A stretch of 64,000 nt of DNA, taken from positions 1 to 64,000 of the forward strand of contig NZ_RXOF01000011.1 of assembly GCF_003970915.1 (NCBI RefSeq), read 5' to 3'. The position numbers were made by a program, and so were the translations under genes. Below are positions 25,264-33,369 of this stretch, piece after piece. Position 1 is the stretch's first letter, and the number at the start of each line of letters is the position of its first letter. The stretch comes from Hymenobacter gummosus. GTDB lineage: Bacteria > Bacteroidota > Bacteroidia > Cytophagales > Hymenobacteraceae. The notes below the pieces were generated by a model. That model made no database searches. It was not told where the DNA came from and worked only from the letters and a program-made list of their open reading frames with translations.

Positions 25264-26526
25264 ATGCGCCTGTACGACATTTTCGCCCTGCTGCTGGTGG
25301 CCGCCGCCGCTTTTGCCTACCTCAACTACCGCTTTCTGCGCCTGCCCGCCACCATCGGGCTGATGGCCCTGGCCCTGGTGGTGTCCTTGGTGCTGGTGGG
25401 GCTGGGCCGCTGGGAGTTGGGCGGCGTGGTGGCCATTCAGCAGGCCGTGCGCCAGATCGACTTCCACGGCCTGCTGGTACAGGTGATGCTCAGCTTCCTG
25501 CTCTTCGCCGGCGCCATTCACGTCGATGGCCGCCAGCTGCGCCGCATCCGGCGGCAGATTATGGCGCTGGCCGGGCTGGGCACGCTCATTTCGGCCTTTG
25601 TGGTGGGCGGGCTGCTCTACTGGCTGCTGCCGCTGCTGGGCTTCGGGCTGCCGTTTTTGTACTGCCTGCTGTTTGGGGCGCTCATCTCCCCCACCGACCC
25701 CATTGCCGTGCTCGGCATCATGACGCAGGTGGGCGTGCGCAAGGACCTGGAGCTGAAGATTGTGGGCGAGTCCCTGTTCAACGACGGGGTGGGCGTGGTC
25801 TTGTTCGTGGCGTTGTTCGACCTCATTCAGAGCGGCGGGCCGGTGCCGCGGGCCGGGCAGCTGGCCGCGCTGTTTGCCCGCGAGGTGCTGGGCGGCCTGG
25901 CCCTGGGCGCCGCGCTGGGCCTGGGCACCGCCTGGCTCCTGCGCACCATCAACAACTACAAGGTGGAAGTACTCATCACGCTGGCGCTGGTGACGGGCGG
26001 CACGGCCCTGGCCACCGTGCTGCACACCTCGGCCCCGCTGGTGACGGTGGTGGCCGGCCTGGTGGTGGGCAACAGCGGCCGGCAGGGCGAATCGGAAGTG
26101 ACGCATACCCACGTCGACACCTTCTGGGAGCTGCTCGACGAAATCCTGAACGCGGTGCTGTTCGTGCTCATCGGGCTGGAAATGCTGGTGGTGCCGCTCA
26201 GCGGGCCGACGCTGCTGGCGGGCGTAGTGGCCTTCGGGGCGGTGCTGCTGGCCCGGCTGGTGGCCGTGGCCGCACCCATGGCCCTGCTGCGGCAGTGGGC
26301 CGATTTTCGCAACCACGGCCTGACCCTGCTCACCTGGGGCGGCCTGCGCGGCGGCATTTCGGTGGCGCTGGCCTTGTCCCTGCCCGATTCGTCCACCCAC
26401 CGCCTCATTGTGACGGTAACGTACGTGGTGGTCATTTTCAGCATCCTGGGCCAGGGCCTGACCATCGGCCCGCTGGCGCGCCGCCTGGGCCTCACCGTAC
26501 CCGGCACCGCCGACCCCAGCAAGTAA
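25264..26526 (+). CDS. CPA1 family cation:proton antiporter
   Basis: 420 residues with about 12 membrane helices. Matches the NhaP/CPA1 group: [19 protein letters not shown]-type first helices, [17 protein letters not shown] (the conserved TDP), and [18 protein letters not shown] (the ND motif for ion binding). [19 protein letters not shown] near the C-terminus is the GGxRG signature. Exchanges Na+ or K+ for H+ in the inner membrane; ion choice is not predictable. It is divergent from nhaA and followed after nine bases by a GNAT gene. Confidence 0.92.
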   Translation: MRLYDIFALLLVAAAAFAYLNYRFLRLPATIGLMALALVVSLVLVGLGRWELGGVVAIQQAVRQIDFHGLLVQVMLSFLLFAGAIHVDGRQLRRIRRQIMALAGLGTLISAFVVGGLLYWLLPLLGFGLPFLYCLLFGALISPTDPIAVLGIMTQVGVRKDLELKIVGESLFNDGVGVVLFVALFDLIQSGGPVPRAGQLAALFAREVLGGLALGAALGLGTAWLLRTINNYKVEVLITLALVTGGTALATVLHTSAPLVTVVAGLVVGNSGRQGESEVTHTHVDTFWELLDEILNAVLFVLIGLEMLVVPLSGPTLLAGVVAFGAVLLARLVAVAAPMALLRQWADFRNHGLTLLTWGGLRGGISVALALSLPDSSTHRLIVTVTYVVVIFSILGQGLTIGPLARRLGLTVPGTADPSK

Positions 26527-26535
26527 TCCGCCGCC

Positions 26536-27027
26536 ATGACGCCCACCGATTTGCGCATCCGCCCCTACACCGCGGCCGACGAGGCGGCCGTGCTACAGCT
26601 GTTTCGCAGCAACTTGGCGCCCTACTTCACGCCCCCGGAGGAAGCCGAGTTTCGGCAGTTTCTGCGCGTGGAAGTCGTGGCCGGGGGCCTGCCCTACTTC
26701 GTGGCCGAGCTGCCCGACTGGCCGGGGCTGGTGGCCGCCGGCGGCTACGCGCTGAATGCCGTGCACGCCGTGCTGACCTGGGGCATGGTGGAGCGGCGCC
26801 TGCACGGCCAGGGCCTGGGGCGGGCGTTTACCGCGTTTCGGGTGCAGGAATGCCGCCGAGCTTACCCTGGCCGCGCCATCGAAATCGGCACCTCCCAGCA
26901 CACCGCGGCCTTTTACGCGAAACTGGGCTTCCGCACTTTGTCGGTGGAGCCGGATAAGTTTGCGCCGGGCCTGCACGAGGTGCACATGCTGCTCGATGCT
27001 GATGCGGAAACCGGCGGCGGCCGGTAA
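26536..27027 (+). CDS. GNAT family N-acetyltransferase
   Basis: 163 residues. Begins LRIRPYTAADEAAVLQLFRS, typical of GNAT. The acetyl-CoA-binding motif A is seen as ERRLHGQGLGRAFTAFRVQE, and motif B as IEIGTSQHTAAFYAKLGFRT. It would transfer acetyl from acetyl-CoA to an amine; the substrate is unknown. It starts nine bases after the antiporter and ends nine bases before the glycosylase gene, so the three are probably one operon. Confidence 0.85.
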   Translation: MTPTDLRIRPYTAADEAAVLQLFRSNLAPYFTPPEEAEFRQFLRVEVVAGGLPYFVAELPDWPGLVAAGGYALNAVHAVLTWGMVERRLHGQGLGRAFTAFRVQECRRAYPGRAIEIGTSQHTAAFYAKLGFRTLSVEPDKFAPGLHEVHMLLDADAETGGGR

Positions 27028-27036
27028 GTTTGCGCC

Positions 27037-27681
27037 ATGACTGCTGCCGCTGCCGCGTACACCTACGACCACGACGCCGCCCGCCGCCACCTCAGCCAGG
27101 CCGATGCGGTGCTGGCCGGCATCATTGCCCGGGGCCGCCCGGTGCGCGCCTCCGCCCACGAAGACTTGTACCTGAGCCTGCTCAAGGCCGTGGTCAGCCA
27201 GCAGATTTCGACCAAGGCCGCCGCGGCCATCTGGCGCAAGCTGGAAGGCCTGTTTCGGCCCGACGGCTACCCCGAGCCCAACGTGCTGGTGGGCCTCTCC
27301 GATGAGGATTTGCGCGCCGCGGGCATCTCGAAGCAAAAGGCCGGCTACCTGCGCGCCATTGCCGAGTTCAGTCTGGCCGGGCAGCTCGACCACCGCCACC
27401 TCTCCCAGCTCGACGAGGACGCCTTTACCCGGCACCTGACGCAGATCAAAGGCGTAGGCCGCTGGACCGCCCAGATGCTGCAGATGTTTGCCCTCGACCA
27501 GCCCGACGTGTTTGCCGAGGGCGACCTGGGCATTCAGAACGCCATGCGCCGCCACTACGGCCTGACGGAAACCGGCCGCGCCCTGCTGCGCCGCATGACC
27601 GAGCTAGCCGAGCCCTGGCGCCCCTACCGCTCCCTGGCCTGCAAGTACCTCTGGCAGTCGTTGGATAATTCGCCGGAGTAA
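27037..27681 (+). CDS. AlkA-type DNA-3-methyladenine glycosylase
   Basis: 214 residues, HhH-GPD superfamily. It removes alkylated bases from DNA. The helix-hairpin-helix is LTQIKGVGRWTAQMLQMFAL, followed by DVFAEGDLGIQNAMRR, which holds the catalytic Asp (the D of GDLG). An earlier VVSQQISTKAAAAIWRKL is the family's N-terminal signature. It lacks the extra N-terminal domain of E. coli AlkA, being of the shorter DNA-glycosylase II form. Last gene of the antiporter-GNAT group. Confidence 0.92.
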   Translation: MTAAAAAYTYDHDAARRHLSQADAVLAGIIARGRPVRASAHEDLYLSLLKAVVSQQISTKAAAAIWRKLEGLFRPDGYPEPNVLVGLSDEDLRAAGISKQKAGYLRAIAEFSLAGQLDHRHLSQLDEDAFTRHLTQIKGVGRWTAQMLQMFALDQPDVFAEGDLGIQNAMRRHYGLTETGRALLRRMTELAEPWRPYRSLACKYLWQSLDNSPE

Positions 27682-27716
27682 GCTGGCGCAGGCTGCAGTC
27701 GACGGCAGCACCGGCA

Positions 27717-27910
27717 GTCATTGCGAGGCGCAGCCGAAGCAACCGCAGGAAGGCGTAGCCAATCGGTCCTGGCCAATGTGCCAACTACGCAAGAAGCCCC
27801 GCCCAAAACCCGCATCTGCAGTTTTGGGCGGCGCCGGTTTTGGAGTGCAGGTATTGTGTCGGCGGGGCTGCCAGAGGAAGGATTGCGGCGCTTTGCTCGC
27901 AATGGCAGCC
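27717..27910. repeat. Inverted-repeat element after the glycosylase gene
   Basis: Outer arms carry CATTGCGAG (27719-27727) and CTCGCAATG (27896-27904) with flanking partial complementarity (GGCGCAGCCGAAGC / GGCGCTTTGCTCGC). In the loop is a 10-bp stem, CGCCCAAAAC (27800-27809) with GTTTTGGGCG (27821-27830). The left arm wording GTCATTGCGAGGCGCAGCC resembles a repeat I know from other environmental bacterial genomes. Confidence 0.65.
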
Positions 27911-27923
27911 ATCCGAACCATTT

Positions 27924-28121
27924 TCAGCGCTTGGCCTGCTCTTCCTCCCGCTTCGCGTCGCGGTACACCACGATCATGGCCACAAAAATCGACAGGAAGG
28001 GCAGCACCATCCCGATGAGGAACCAGCGCCAGAACGAGTGTTCCTGGGCAATGTAGGTGGTGAGCAGGGCGCTCAGAACCGTCAGCACGAAGCCGACGAT
28101 AAGTAAAACCAAATTTTCCAT
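27924..28121 (-). CDS. Small two-helix membrane protein of unknown function
   Basis: 65 residues. Two hydrophobic helices (LVLLIVGFVLTVLSALLTTY and WRWFLIGMVLPFLSIFVAMI) separated by a short polar loop, then a charged tail (YRDAKREEEQAKR), so N and C termini likely both face the cytoplasm. No family recognised. It lies 19 bases before the DUF58 stop on the same strand, with a TACCTTCG promoter variant nine bases before the ATG, inside that gap. Confidence 0.7.
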   Translation of the reverse strand: MENLVLLIVGFVLTVLSALLTTYIAQEHSFWRWFLIGMVLPFLSIFVAMIVVYRDAKREEEQAKR

Positions 28122-28140
28122 AACGGGCCGCGAAGGTAGC

Positions 28141-29067
28141 TCAGCGGGCCTTGCCGCGCTTCACCAGGTAGGCGTGCAGCACCTTGTCGAAAGGCTCCTG
28201 AATGTCGACGGGCACGAAGTCGATTTTATACTGGCCACAGCGCAGGGCCAGCTCCTGGGTGTACTGCTGCATGGCGGCGCGGTACTGCTCGCGCACCTGG
28301 GCGGGGCTGAGCTTCACGCGCTGCCCGGTTTCCACGTCCTCGAACACGTAGGGTCGCTCGGCGAAGTCGAAATCGGCCTCGGTGGCGCGGTCCATCACGT
28401 GAAACAGCAGCACCTCGTGGTGCTGGTGGCGCAGGTGCTGCAGCGCCGCCAGCGTGGCGGCCTGGTCCTGCTGGCTGCGGCCCAGCATGTCGGAGAAAAT
28501 GACCACCAGGGAGCGTTTGGGAATCTGCTGGGCAATCTGGTGAATGACGCCGGCCACGTCGGTGCCGCCCCGCTCGGCGGTGGGCGCGGTGCGCTCCATC
28601 AGCTGCTGCAGCTGCAAGAGCAGCGTGTGGCGGTGGGTGCTGGTGGAGCGCACCGGCGTCTGCACCTCAATTTTGTCGGCGAAGGTGACCAGGCCCACCG
28701 CGTCGCGCTGCTTCTGCAACAGGGTGGCAATGGCCGCCGCGCACAGCACCGAGAAGTGCAGCTTGTCGTAGCCCGGGCGCGGGTAGTACATGGAGGGGCT
28801 CACGTCGAGCAGCAGGTGGCAGCGCAGGTTGGTTTCCTCCTCGTAGCGCTTCACAAACAGCTTGTCGGTGCGGGCCAGCACTTTCCAGTCGAGGTGGCGG
28901 GTGCTTTCGCCGGGGTTGTAGAGCCGGTGCTCCGAAAACTCCACCGAAAAGCCGTGGTAGGGCGACTGGTGCAGGCCGGTGATAAAGCCATCGACCAGCT
29001 GCCGGGCCAGAAATTCCAGGTTTTCGAAGGAGCGGACGGCGGCCAGGTCGAGGGGTTGGGAAGGCAT
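28141..29067 (-). CDS. DUF58 domain protein (second copy)
   Basis: 308 residues, no membrane helix. Motifs: NPGESTRHLDWKVLARTDKL, LLLDVSPSMYYPRPGYDKLH (MIDAS-like DxSxS: DVSPS), FADKIEVQTPVR and LVVIFSDMLGRSQQD. It differs clearly from the copy at 9574, which lacks the DxSxS serine pattern here. DUF58 proteins usually pair with MoxR ATPases; none is adjacent. The ATG is supported by a promoter-like TATTTTCG six bases upstream. Confidence 0.88.
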   Translation of the reverse strand: MPSQPLDLAAVRSFENLEFLARQLVDGFITGLHQSPYHGFSVEFSEHRLYNPGESTRHLDWKVLARTDKLFVKRYEEETNLRCHLLLDVSPSMYYPRPGYDKLHFSVLCAAAIATLLQKQRDAVGLVTFADKIEVQTPVRSTSTHRHTLLLQLQQLMERTAPTAERGGTDVAGVIHQIAQQIPKRSLVVIFSDMLGRSQQDQAATLAALQHLRHQHHEVLLFHVMDRATEADFDFAERPYVFEDVETGQRVKLSPAQVREQYRAAMQQYTQELALRCGQYKIDFVPVDIQEPFDKVLHAYLVKRGKAR

Positions 29068-29073
29068 AAGCGG

Positions 29074-29081
29074 CGAAAATA
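29074..29081 (-). promoter_or_regulatory. Variant -7 box for the second DUF58 gene
   Basis: TATTTTCG on the minus strand (one mismatch to TAnnTTTG), six bases before the ATG at 29067. Confidence 0.4.
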
Positions 29082-29327
29082 GGGCCTACAGGGAAGGACT
29101 GCTAAGGTAACGCGCCGGTTGCGCCCGCGGTGCCCCAGCAGCGGCAAAACCGGCCCGAAATCAGCCCGCCGCAGCGGGCCCGGCCGCGGACAAAATTGTA
29201 CTGGTTAAATTGTTAGGCTCAAAATTTTTATATCCGTGGGTAAAGGATTAGTTTTAGCCGGGAATTTTGCAATCATCTCAAAATAACCCAGTCAACTCCC
29301 CTTTCTTCATCTTTTCAGCTGGACCCC

Positions 29328-29684
29328 GTGGAAGACCGCTACGAACAGGACGAGATTTATTCCCAGCGCATTAAAGCCGGCAAACGCACGTACTTTTTCG
29401 ACGTGAAGGCCACGCGCGGTCAGGATTACTACCTGACCATCACCGAAAGCAAGCGCCGCCTGCGCGACGACGACACCTTCTCCTATGAGAAGCACAAGAT
29501 TTTCCTCTACAAGGAAGACTTTCTGAAGTTTGCCGACGCCCTGCAGGACGCCATCGACTACGTACGGCAGGAGCTGCTCACCCCCGAAGAAGTGGCCGAG
29601 CTGGACCGCCCCCGCGCCGACTTCAACGACCCCAACCGTTACGAAGGCCCCGAGTACAACACGCCTACTGCCGACAACTACTAA
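29328..29684 (+). CDS. DUF3276 (PUR family) nucleic-acid-binding protein
   Basis: 118 residues from a GTG start. One PUR repeat: IYSQRIKAGKRTYFFDVKAT, YYLTITESKRRL and FLYKEDFLKFADALQDAIDY. Bacterial PUR-alpha-like proteins of this length bind single-stranded DNA or RNA as dimers (shown for the Borrelia homologue). The conserved region begins within ten residues of the GTG, which supports the start. The 260-base upstream space is AT-richer than average and probably holds the promoter; TAGTTTTAG at about 29250 is a weak candidate box. Confidence 0.9.
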   Translation: MEDRYEQDEIYSQRIKAGKRTYFFDVKATRGQDYYLTITESKRRLRDDDTFSYEKHKIFLYKEDFLKFADALQDAIDYVRQELLTPEEVAELDRPRADFNDPNRYEGPEYNTPTADNY

Positions 29685-29708
29685 GCCCCTCCGTTTCCGG
29701 GAATTGCA

Positions 29709-29748
29709 CACGCGCTAGCGCAGCGGCTTTGTCGCCGCGCTAGCGCGT
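29709..29748. terminator. Hairpin after the DUF3276 gene
   Basis: CGCGCTAGCGC and GCGCTAGCGCG pair around a core GGCTTTGTCGCC. Only a weak T-run follows (TTGCTGCGTG), so it may be a terminator or another intergenic palindrome. Confidence 0.4.
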
Positions 29749-29761
29749 TGCTGCGTGTAGA

Positions 29762-29942
29762 CTGGCGCCGGTTTAGTGAGCAAAGCAAGTGTAACCGGTG
29801 CCCAAAACAAGACAGGCTTGCGGCCTGCGTCCGGCGCCCGGCCAAGTTGTACGATTGAGGTCAGCAACGCGGCTCGCAGGTTGGAAACCTGCTTTATTCT
29901 GGGCACCGGTTACGCCACCTGCGGCGGCTAAACCGGCGCCAG
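29762..29942. repeat. Nested inverted repeat between DUF3276 and YdcF genes
   Basis: Outer arms CTGGCGCCGGTTTAG (29762-29776) and 29928-29942 are perfect complements; inner arms GTAACCGGTGCCCA (29791-29804) and 29898-29911 are also perfect. The innermost part has imperfect arms (CAGGCTTGCGGCCTGC / GCTCGCAGGTTGG). It ends 15 bases before the YdcF start. Confidence 0.85.
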
Positions 29943-29956
29943 TTATCCGTGACTTT

Positions 29957-30520
29957 ATGCGCCACCTGCCCCGCCTGCTCGTTTCCACCTTCATCTTCTG
30001 GCTGACGCTGCACCTGGTCTGGACGGTGCAGGACGGCCTGCACGACACGGCCCAACCGGCCGATTGCCTGCTGGTGCTCGGCAACACCGTCAACGCCGAC
30101 GGCAGCCTCTCCGACCGCCTGCGCGCCCGCCTCGACAAGGCCCTGGCCCTGTACCGCGGCGGCCTGGCTCCGAAAATCGTGGTGAGCGGCGGGCTGGGCA
30201 AGGAGGGCCACTACGAAGGGCTAGCCATGGGCCAGTACTTGGTGGAGCAGGGCGTGCCGCGCACTAGCATCATCGTCGACAACCTCGGCAACAGCACCCG
30301 GGCCACGGCTAGCAACTTCGCCGCCATTGCCGCGCGCTGCCAGTTCCGCTCGGTGGTGGTGGTGTCGCAGTTCTACCACCTGAGCCGCTGCCGCTACCTG
30401 CTGCAGCAGGCGGGCACCTTCCAGATCAGCACCGCCCACGCCGATTACTATGAGCTGCGCGACGTGTACAGCCTGCTGCGCGAGTTTCCGGCGTACTACG
30501 TAGCCATGCTGCGGCAGTGA
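29957..30520 (+). CDS. YdcF/SanA family (DUF218) membrane-anchored protein
   Basis: 187 residues from the ATG at 29957. One N-terminal helix (LLVSTFIFWLTLHLVW) anchors a periplasmic DUF218 domain: DCLLVLGNTVNADGSLSDRL, RARLDKALALYRGGLAPKIV, VSGGLGKEGHYEGLAMGQYL and IVDNLGNSTRATASNFAAIA, then VVSQFYHLSRCRYLLQQAG. SanA-like members affect envelope barrier function and vancomycin sensitivity in enterics; the reaction is unknown. The stop codon TGA is the first base triplet of an 8-bp tandem repeat. Confidence 0.86.
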   Translation: MRHLPRLLVSTFIFWLTLHLVWTVQDGLHDTAQPADCLLVLGNTVNADGSLSDRLRARLDKALALYRGGLAPKIVVSGGLGKEGHYEGLAMGQYLVEQGVPRTSIIVDNLGNSTRATASNFAAIAARCQFRSVVVVSQFYHLSRCRYLLQQAGTFQISTAHADYYELRDVYSLLREFPAYYVAMLRQ

Positions 30521-30563
30521 TTGAGTGATTGAGTGATTGAGTGATTGAGTGATTGAGTGATTA
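30518..30563. repeat. 8-bp tandem repeat (TGATTGAG)n
   Basis: Five complete copies of TGATTGAG plus a partial one, beginning with the YdcF stop codon TGA. About 110 bases further, ACTATTTC/ACCATTTC repeats occur just before ychF. Confidence 0.9.
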
Positions 30564-30638
30564 GGGCGTACTGACCTTCGGACGCCAGGTTTCGTCAATC
30601 GTTTATTAGTCATTGCTAATTGGCCCGCCCGGGCTTCG

Positions 30639-30646
30639 TACCTTTG
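30639..30646 (+). promoter_or_regulatory. -7 promoter box for ychF
   Basis: TACCTTTG, exact consensus, with TTG at 30620-30622 upstream as a possible -33 element. The ATG is at 30704. Confidence 0.55.
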
Positions 30647-30703
30647 CGCCCGAATTGGCCCGCCCGGCCAACTCACTATTTCACTATTTCACCATTTCAC
30701 TGC

Positions 30704-31804
30704 ATGGGTCTTCGCTGCGGTATCGTCGGGCTGCCTAACGTGGGCAAGTCCACCCTGTTCAACGCGTTGTCGAACGCCAAGGCCGAATCGGCCAACTACC
30801 CCTTCTGCACCATCGAGCCGAACGTGGGCGTGGTCACCGTGCCCGACCCGCGCCTGAAGGTGCTGGAGGAAATTGTGAAGCCCCAGCGCGTGGTGCCCAC
30901 CATCGTGGAGTTCGTCGACATTGCCGGGCTGGTGAAGGGTGCCTCGAAGGGCGAAGGCCTGGGCAACAAGTTCCTGGCCAACATCCGCGAGGTGGACGCC
31001 ATCATTCACGTGGTGCGCTGCTTCGACGACCCCAACATCGTGCACGTAGCCGGCGGCGTCGATCCGGCGTTCGACAAGGACGTGATTGACACCGAGCTGC
31101 AGCTCAAGGACCTGGAAAGCATCGACAAGAAGCTGGCCAAGTCGGAGCGCTCGGCCAAGAGCGGCGACGCCGTGGCTAAGAAGGAAGTAGCGGCCCTGAC
31201 GCGCTTCAAGGCCCACCTGGAAGCCGGCCACAACGCCCGCTCGCTCGACGCCAACGAGGAAGAGCTGGCCGCCGTGGCCGATCTGCAGCTGCTCACCATC
31301 AAGCCCGTCATCTACGCGGCCAACGTGGACGAGGCCAGCATTCCGCAGGGCGGCAACGCCTTCGTGGAGGCCCTGCGCCAGCACGTAGCCAGCGAAAATG
31401 CGCAGATTGTGGTCATTTCGGCCGCCATCGAGTCGCAGATTGCCGAAATGGATGACCCCGAGGAAAAGGAAATGTTCCTGGGCGAGTACGGCCTCACCGA
31501 ATCGGGCCTCGACAAGCTCATCCGCGCTTCCTACGACATTCTGAACCTGATTACCTACTTCACCGCCGGCCCGCAGGAAGTGCGCGCCTGGACGGTGCAC
31601 CGCGGCGACAAAGCCCCCGCGGCGGCCGGCGTCATCCACTCCGACTTCGAGAAGGGCTTTATCCGCGCCGAAGTGATTAAGCTGCCCGACTACGAGCAGT
31701 ACCGCTCGGAAGCCAAGATCAAGGAAGCCGGCAAGATGGCCGTGGAAGGCAAGGAATACGTGGTGCAGGACGGCGACATCATGCACTTCCGCTTCAACGT
31801 CTAA
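30704..31804 (+). CDS. ychF: Redox-regulated ATPase/GTPase YchF (Obg-like)
   Basis: 366 residues, standard length. YchF (OLA1) is an ATP-preferring member of the Obg family that binds ribosomes and responds to oxidative stress. G1 is [17 protein letters not shown], followed by [16 protein letters not shown]3 [19 protein letters not shown] and the NxxE-type G4 region (YAANVDEAS). The C-terminal TGS-like domain shows [20 protein letters not shown] and ends [15 protein letters not shown]. The start at ATG 30704 is chosen since [14 protein letters not shown] is the conserved N-terminus. Confidence 0.97.
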   Translation: MGLRCGIVGLPNVGKSTLFNALSNAKAESANYPFCTIEPNVGVVTVPDPRLKVLEEIVKPQRVVPTIVEFVDIAGLVKGASKGEGLGNKFLANIREVDAIIHVVRCFDDPNIVHVAGGVDPAFDKDVIDTELQLKDLESIDKKLAKSERSAKSGDAVAKKEVAALTRFKAHLEAGHNARSLDANEEELAAVADLQLLTIKPVIYAANVDEASIPQGGNAFVEALRQHVASENAQIVVISAAIESQIAEMDDPEEKEMFLGEYGLTESGLDKLIRASYDILNLITYFTAGPQEVRAWTVHRGDKAPAAAGVIHSDFEKGFIRAEVIKLPDYEQYRSEAKIKEAGKMAVEGKEYVVQDGDIMHFRFNV

Positions 31805-31888
31805 ATCACGGATTCGTGCGGATTTGACGGATTACGCGGATTTCGTGGACGATTCCGCCTTACGCCTCCCGCACTGATTTTGAGCCTT

Positions 31889-32098
31889 ATGGACGTAAAA
31901 GACAGCAACGGCAACCTGCTCAGTGAGGGTGACTCGGTCACGCTCATCAAGGACTTGAAGGTGAAAGGTTCCTCGCAGACGCTCAAGCGCGGCACTGTGG
32001 TCAAGAACATCCGCCTGACGGGCAGCGCCGCCGAAATCGAGGGGCGCGCCGGGGGCAGCGTGATGGTGCTCAAGACGGAGTTCTTAAAGAAAGCGTAA
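31889..32098 (+). CDS. PhnA C-terminal-domain protein
   Basis: 69 residues from the ATG at 31889. It matches the C-terminal part of PhnA/Yjd[53 protein letters not shown]. The N-terminal zinc ribbon of longer PhnA proteins is missing, so this is the domain-only form, common in Bacteroidota. Despite the name, no phosphonate gene is near and the function is unknown. A terminator follows at 32139. The 80 bases between ychF and this gene contain short CGGATT repeats. Confidence 0.85.
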   Translation: MDVKDSNGNLLSEGDSVTLIKDLKVKGSSQTLKRGTVVKNIRLTGSAAEIEGRAGGSVMVLKTEFLKKA

Positions 32099-32138
32099 TC
32101 CGGCCGGCTGCAACGCTTGCGGCCTCGTTGGTATCCTG

Positions 32139-32170
32139 AAAACGCCCCGGCTGGTCGGCCGGGGCGTTTT
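32139..32170 (+). terminator. Rho-independent terminator after the PhnA-type gene
   Basis: AAAACGCCCCGGC (32139-32151) pairs with GCCGGGGCGTTTT (32158-32170), six-base loop, followed by more T. Very strong plus-strand terminator. Confidence 0.93.
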
Positions 32171-32186
32171 TTTATTGCCTGCGTTT

Positions 32187-32741
32187 ATGCGTCTACCAGT
32201 ACTCACGGCCCTGCTCCTGCTACCGGGCGCGGCGGCGGCCCAGCACAAGCTGCGCCCCTACCTGGGCCTGCACGCCAGCGGCAACGCCGACATGACCTAC
32301 GTGGGCCCTTCGGGGCAGCTCGGGGCCGATTACTACCCGCTGCGCCGCCTGGGCCTGAGCGCCTACGCCCATTACTTCCGCCGCCGCTTCGACCGCAACT
32401 TCAACAATGAGTTCGAGGAGGACAAATTCGACTGCCTTACCGGCGCCGTGCTGCTGGAGCTGCGCCTGGGCCGGCAGCCCGAGCGGCGCGGTTTCTTTGC
32501 GGGCGCCGGGGTGGCCCTGCAGTACCTCAAGGACGACTACCACAGCTACTGGGCGCGCATTTATACTCTGCGCAAGCGTGACGTACTACCGGCCTTCCGC
32601 CTGGGCTACGCCTTTCCGCTGGGTCGCCACCAGCTCACGGCCGAGCTGAACGCCACTGGTCCGTACAGTGAAACCCGGCCAACCTCTCACTACACTGAGT
32701 CGATTACGCAACTAAGCCTGGGCACCCGGCTGGTGTGGTGA
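32187..32741 (+). CDS. Probable small outer-membrane beta-barrel protein
   Basis: 184 residues. Signal peptide MRLPVLTALLLLPGAAAAQ. The mature part alternates polar and aromatic residues (LRPYLGLHASGNADMTYVG, LGADYYPLRRLGLSAYAHYF, GFFAGAGVALQYLKDDYHSY) and ends with a hydrophobic strand finishing in aromatic W (ITQLSLGTRLVW), a usual outer-membrane barrel C-terminus. Length suggests eight strands, OmpX-like. The ligand or role is unknown. The ATG lies 17 bases after the preceding terminator stem. Confidence 0.7.
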   Translation: MRLPVLTALLLLPGAAAAQHKLRPYLGLHASGNADMTYVGPSGQLGADYYPLRRLGLSAYAHYFRRRFDRNFNNEFEEDKFDCLTGAVLLELRLGRQPERRGFFAGAGVALQYLKDDYHSYWARIYTLRKRDVLPAFRLGYAFPLGRHQLTAELNATGPYSETRPTSHYTESITQLSLGTRLVW

Positions 32742-32820
32742 AAATGCGGCAGCCTGGTATCTTGAGCGCCCTGGCCAACTAGCTTGACTGGGGCGCTTCT
32801 TGTTTTTAACTACTCGTTTG

Positions 32821-33276
32821 ATGCGTCTTCTTATCCTTTCAACTTTGCTGTTGTTAAGCTGTGGCAGTAAGCAGGGAACCATTACTCAAAGCGGCATATT
32901 GGTTTTGGACAGTAGCCGCAATCATACGAGTTTCGAGTATTTTATTCCGTGCGCAATAAACGATACCATTCCGCTGGGCAAGAACCTAGCAAGCATCACA
33001 CAGCCGGTTGCACATTGGGTAGACCCCGCTGCTTTTGATTGGGCCATTATCCGCTCTTCCTGGGTAAGCACCCCTGACTCGTTTTACATAACCCAACGTC
33101 CGAGCACCTGGCTTTACGTAGCTGCCGTTGAAGCCACGTTTGACATTGCGCCCATTGGGGATAATAGGGTCACTGATGCTTCAGCTACGCGGCTGGGCGG
33201 ACTTGTGACTGTTCGTAAGTTCTCGAACCAACAATACCGAATAACTCACCTCAAGCAGTATCTGCTGCCTGAGTAA
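32821..33276 (+). CDS. Lipoprotein of unknown function
   Basis: 151 residues. Lipoprotein signal RLLILSTLLLLSCGSKQG with the cysteine at residue 14. The mature chain (ILVLDSSRNHTSFEYFIPCA, INDTIPLGKNLASITQPVAH) shows no recognisable domain. Base composition is lower in GC than neighbours (more TTT, AAT and ATA codons), which hints at recent acquisition. It ends at a strong bidirectional terminator. Confidence 0.65.
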   Translation: MRLLILSTLLLLSCGSKQGTITQSGILVLDSSRNHTSFEYFIPCAINDTIPLGKNLASITQPVAHWVDPAAFDWAIIRSSWVSTPDSFYITQRPSTWLYVAAVEATFDIAPIGDNRVTDASATRLGGLVTVRKFSNQQYRITHLKQYLLPE

Positions 33277-33314
33277 ACTTTAACCAACCTGCTTTGTGTG
33301 GTAATCCAGTTCAT

Positions 33315-33355
33315 AAAAACGGCGCCAGCTAAAATTTATAGCTGGCGCCGTTTTT
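33315..33355. terminator. Bidirectional terminator
   Basis: AAAAACGGCGCCAGCTA (33315-33331) and its exact complement (33339-33355) form a 17-bp stem with a seven-base loop. Serves the lipoprotein gene and the convergent M48 protease gene. Confidence 0.92.
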
Positions 33356-33369
33356 ATGGGCTCAATCTC

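Noticed and set aside
24041-25363. Plus-strand open frame over nhaA
   Set aside because: Antisense shadow of nhaA with Gln/His/Gly-rich composition and no recognisable motif.
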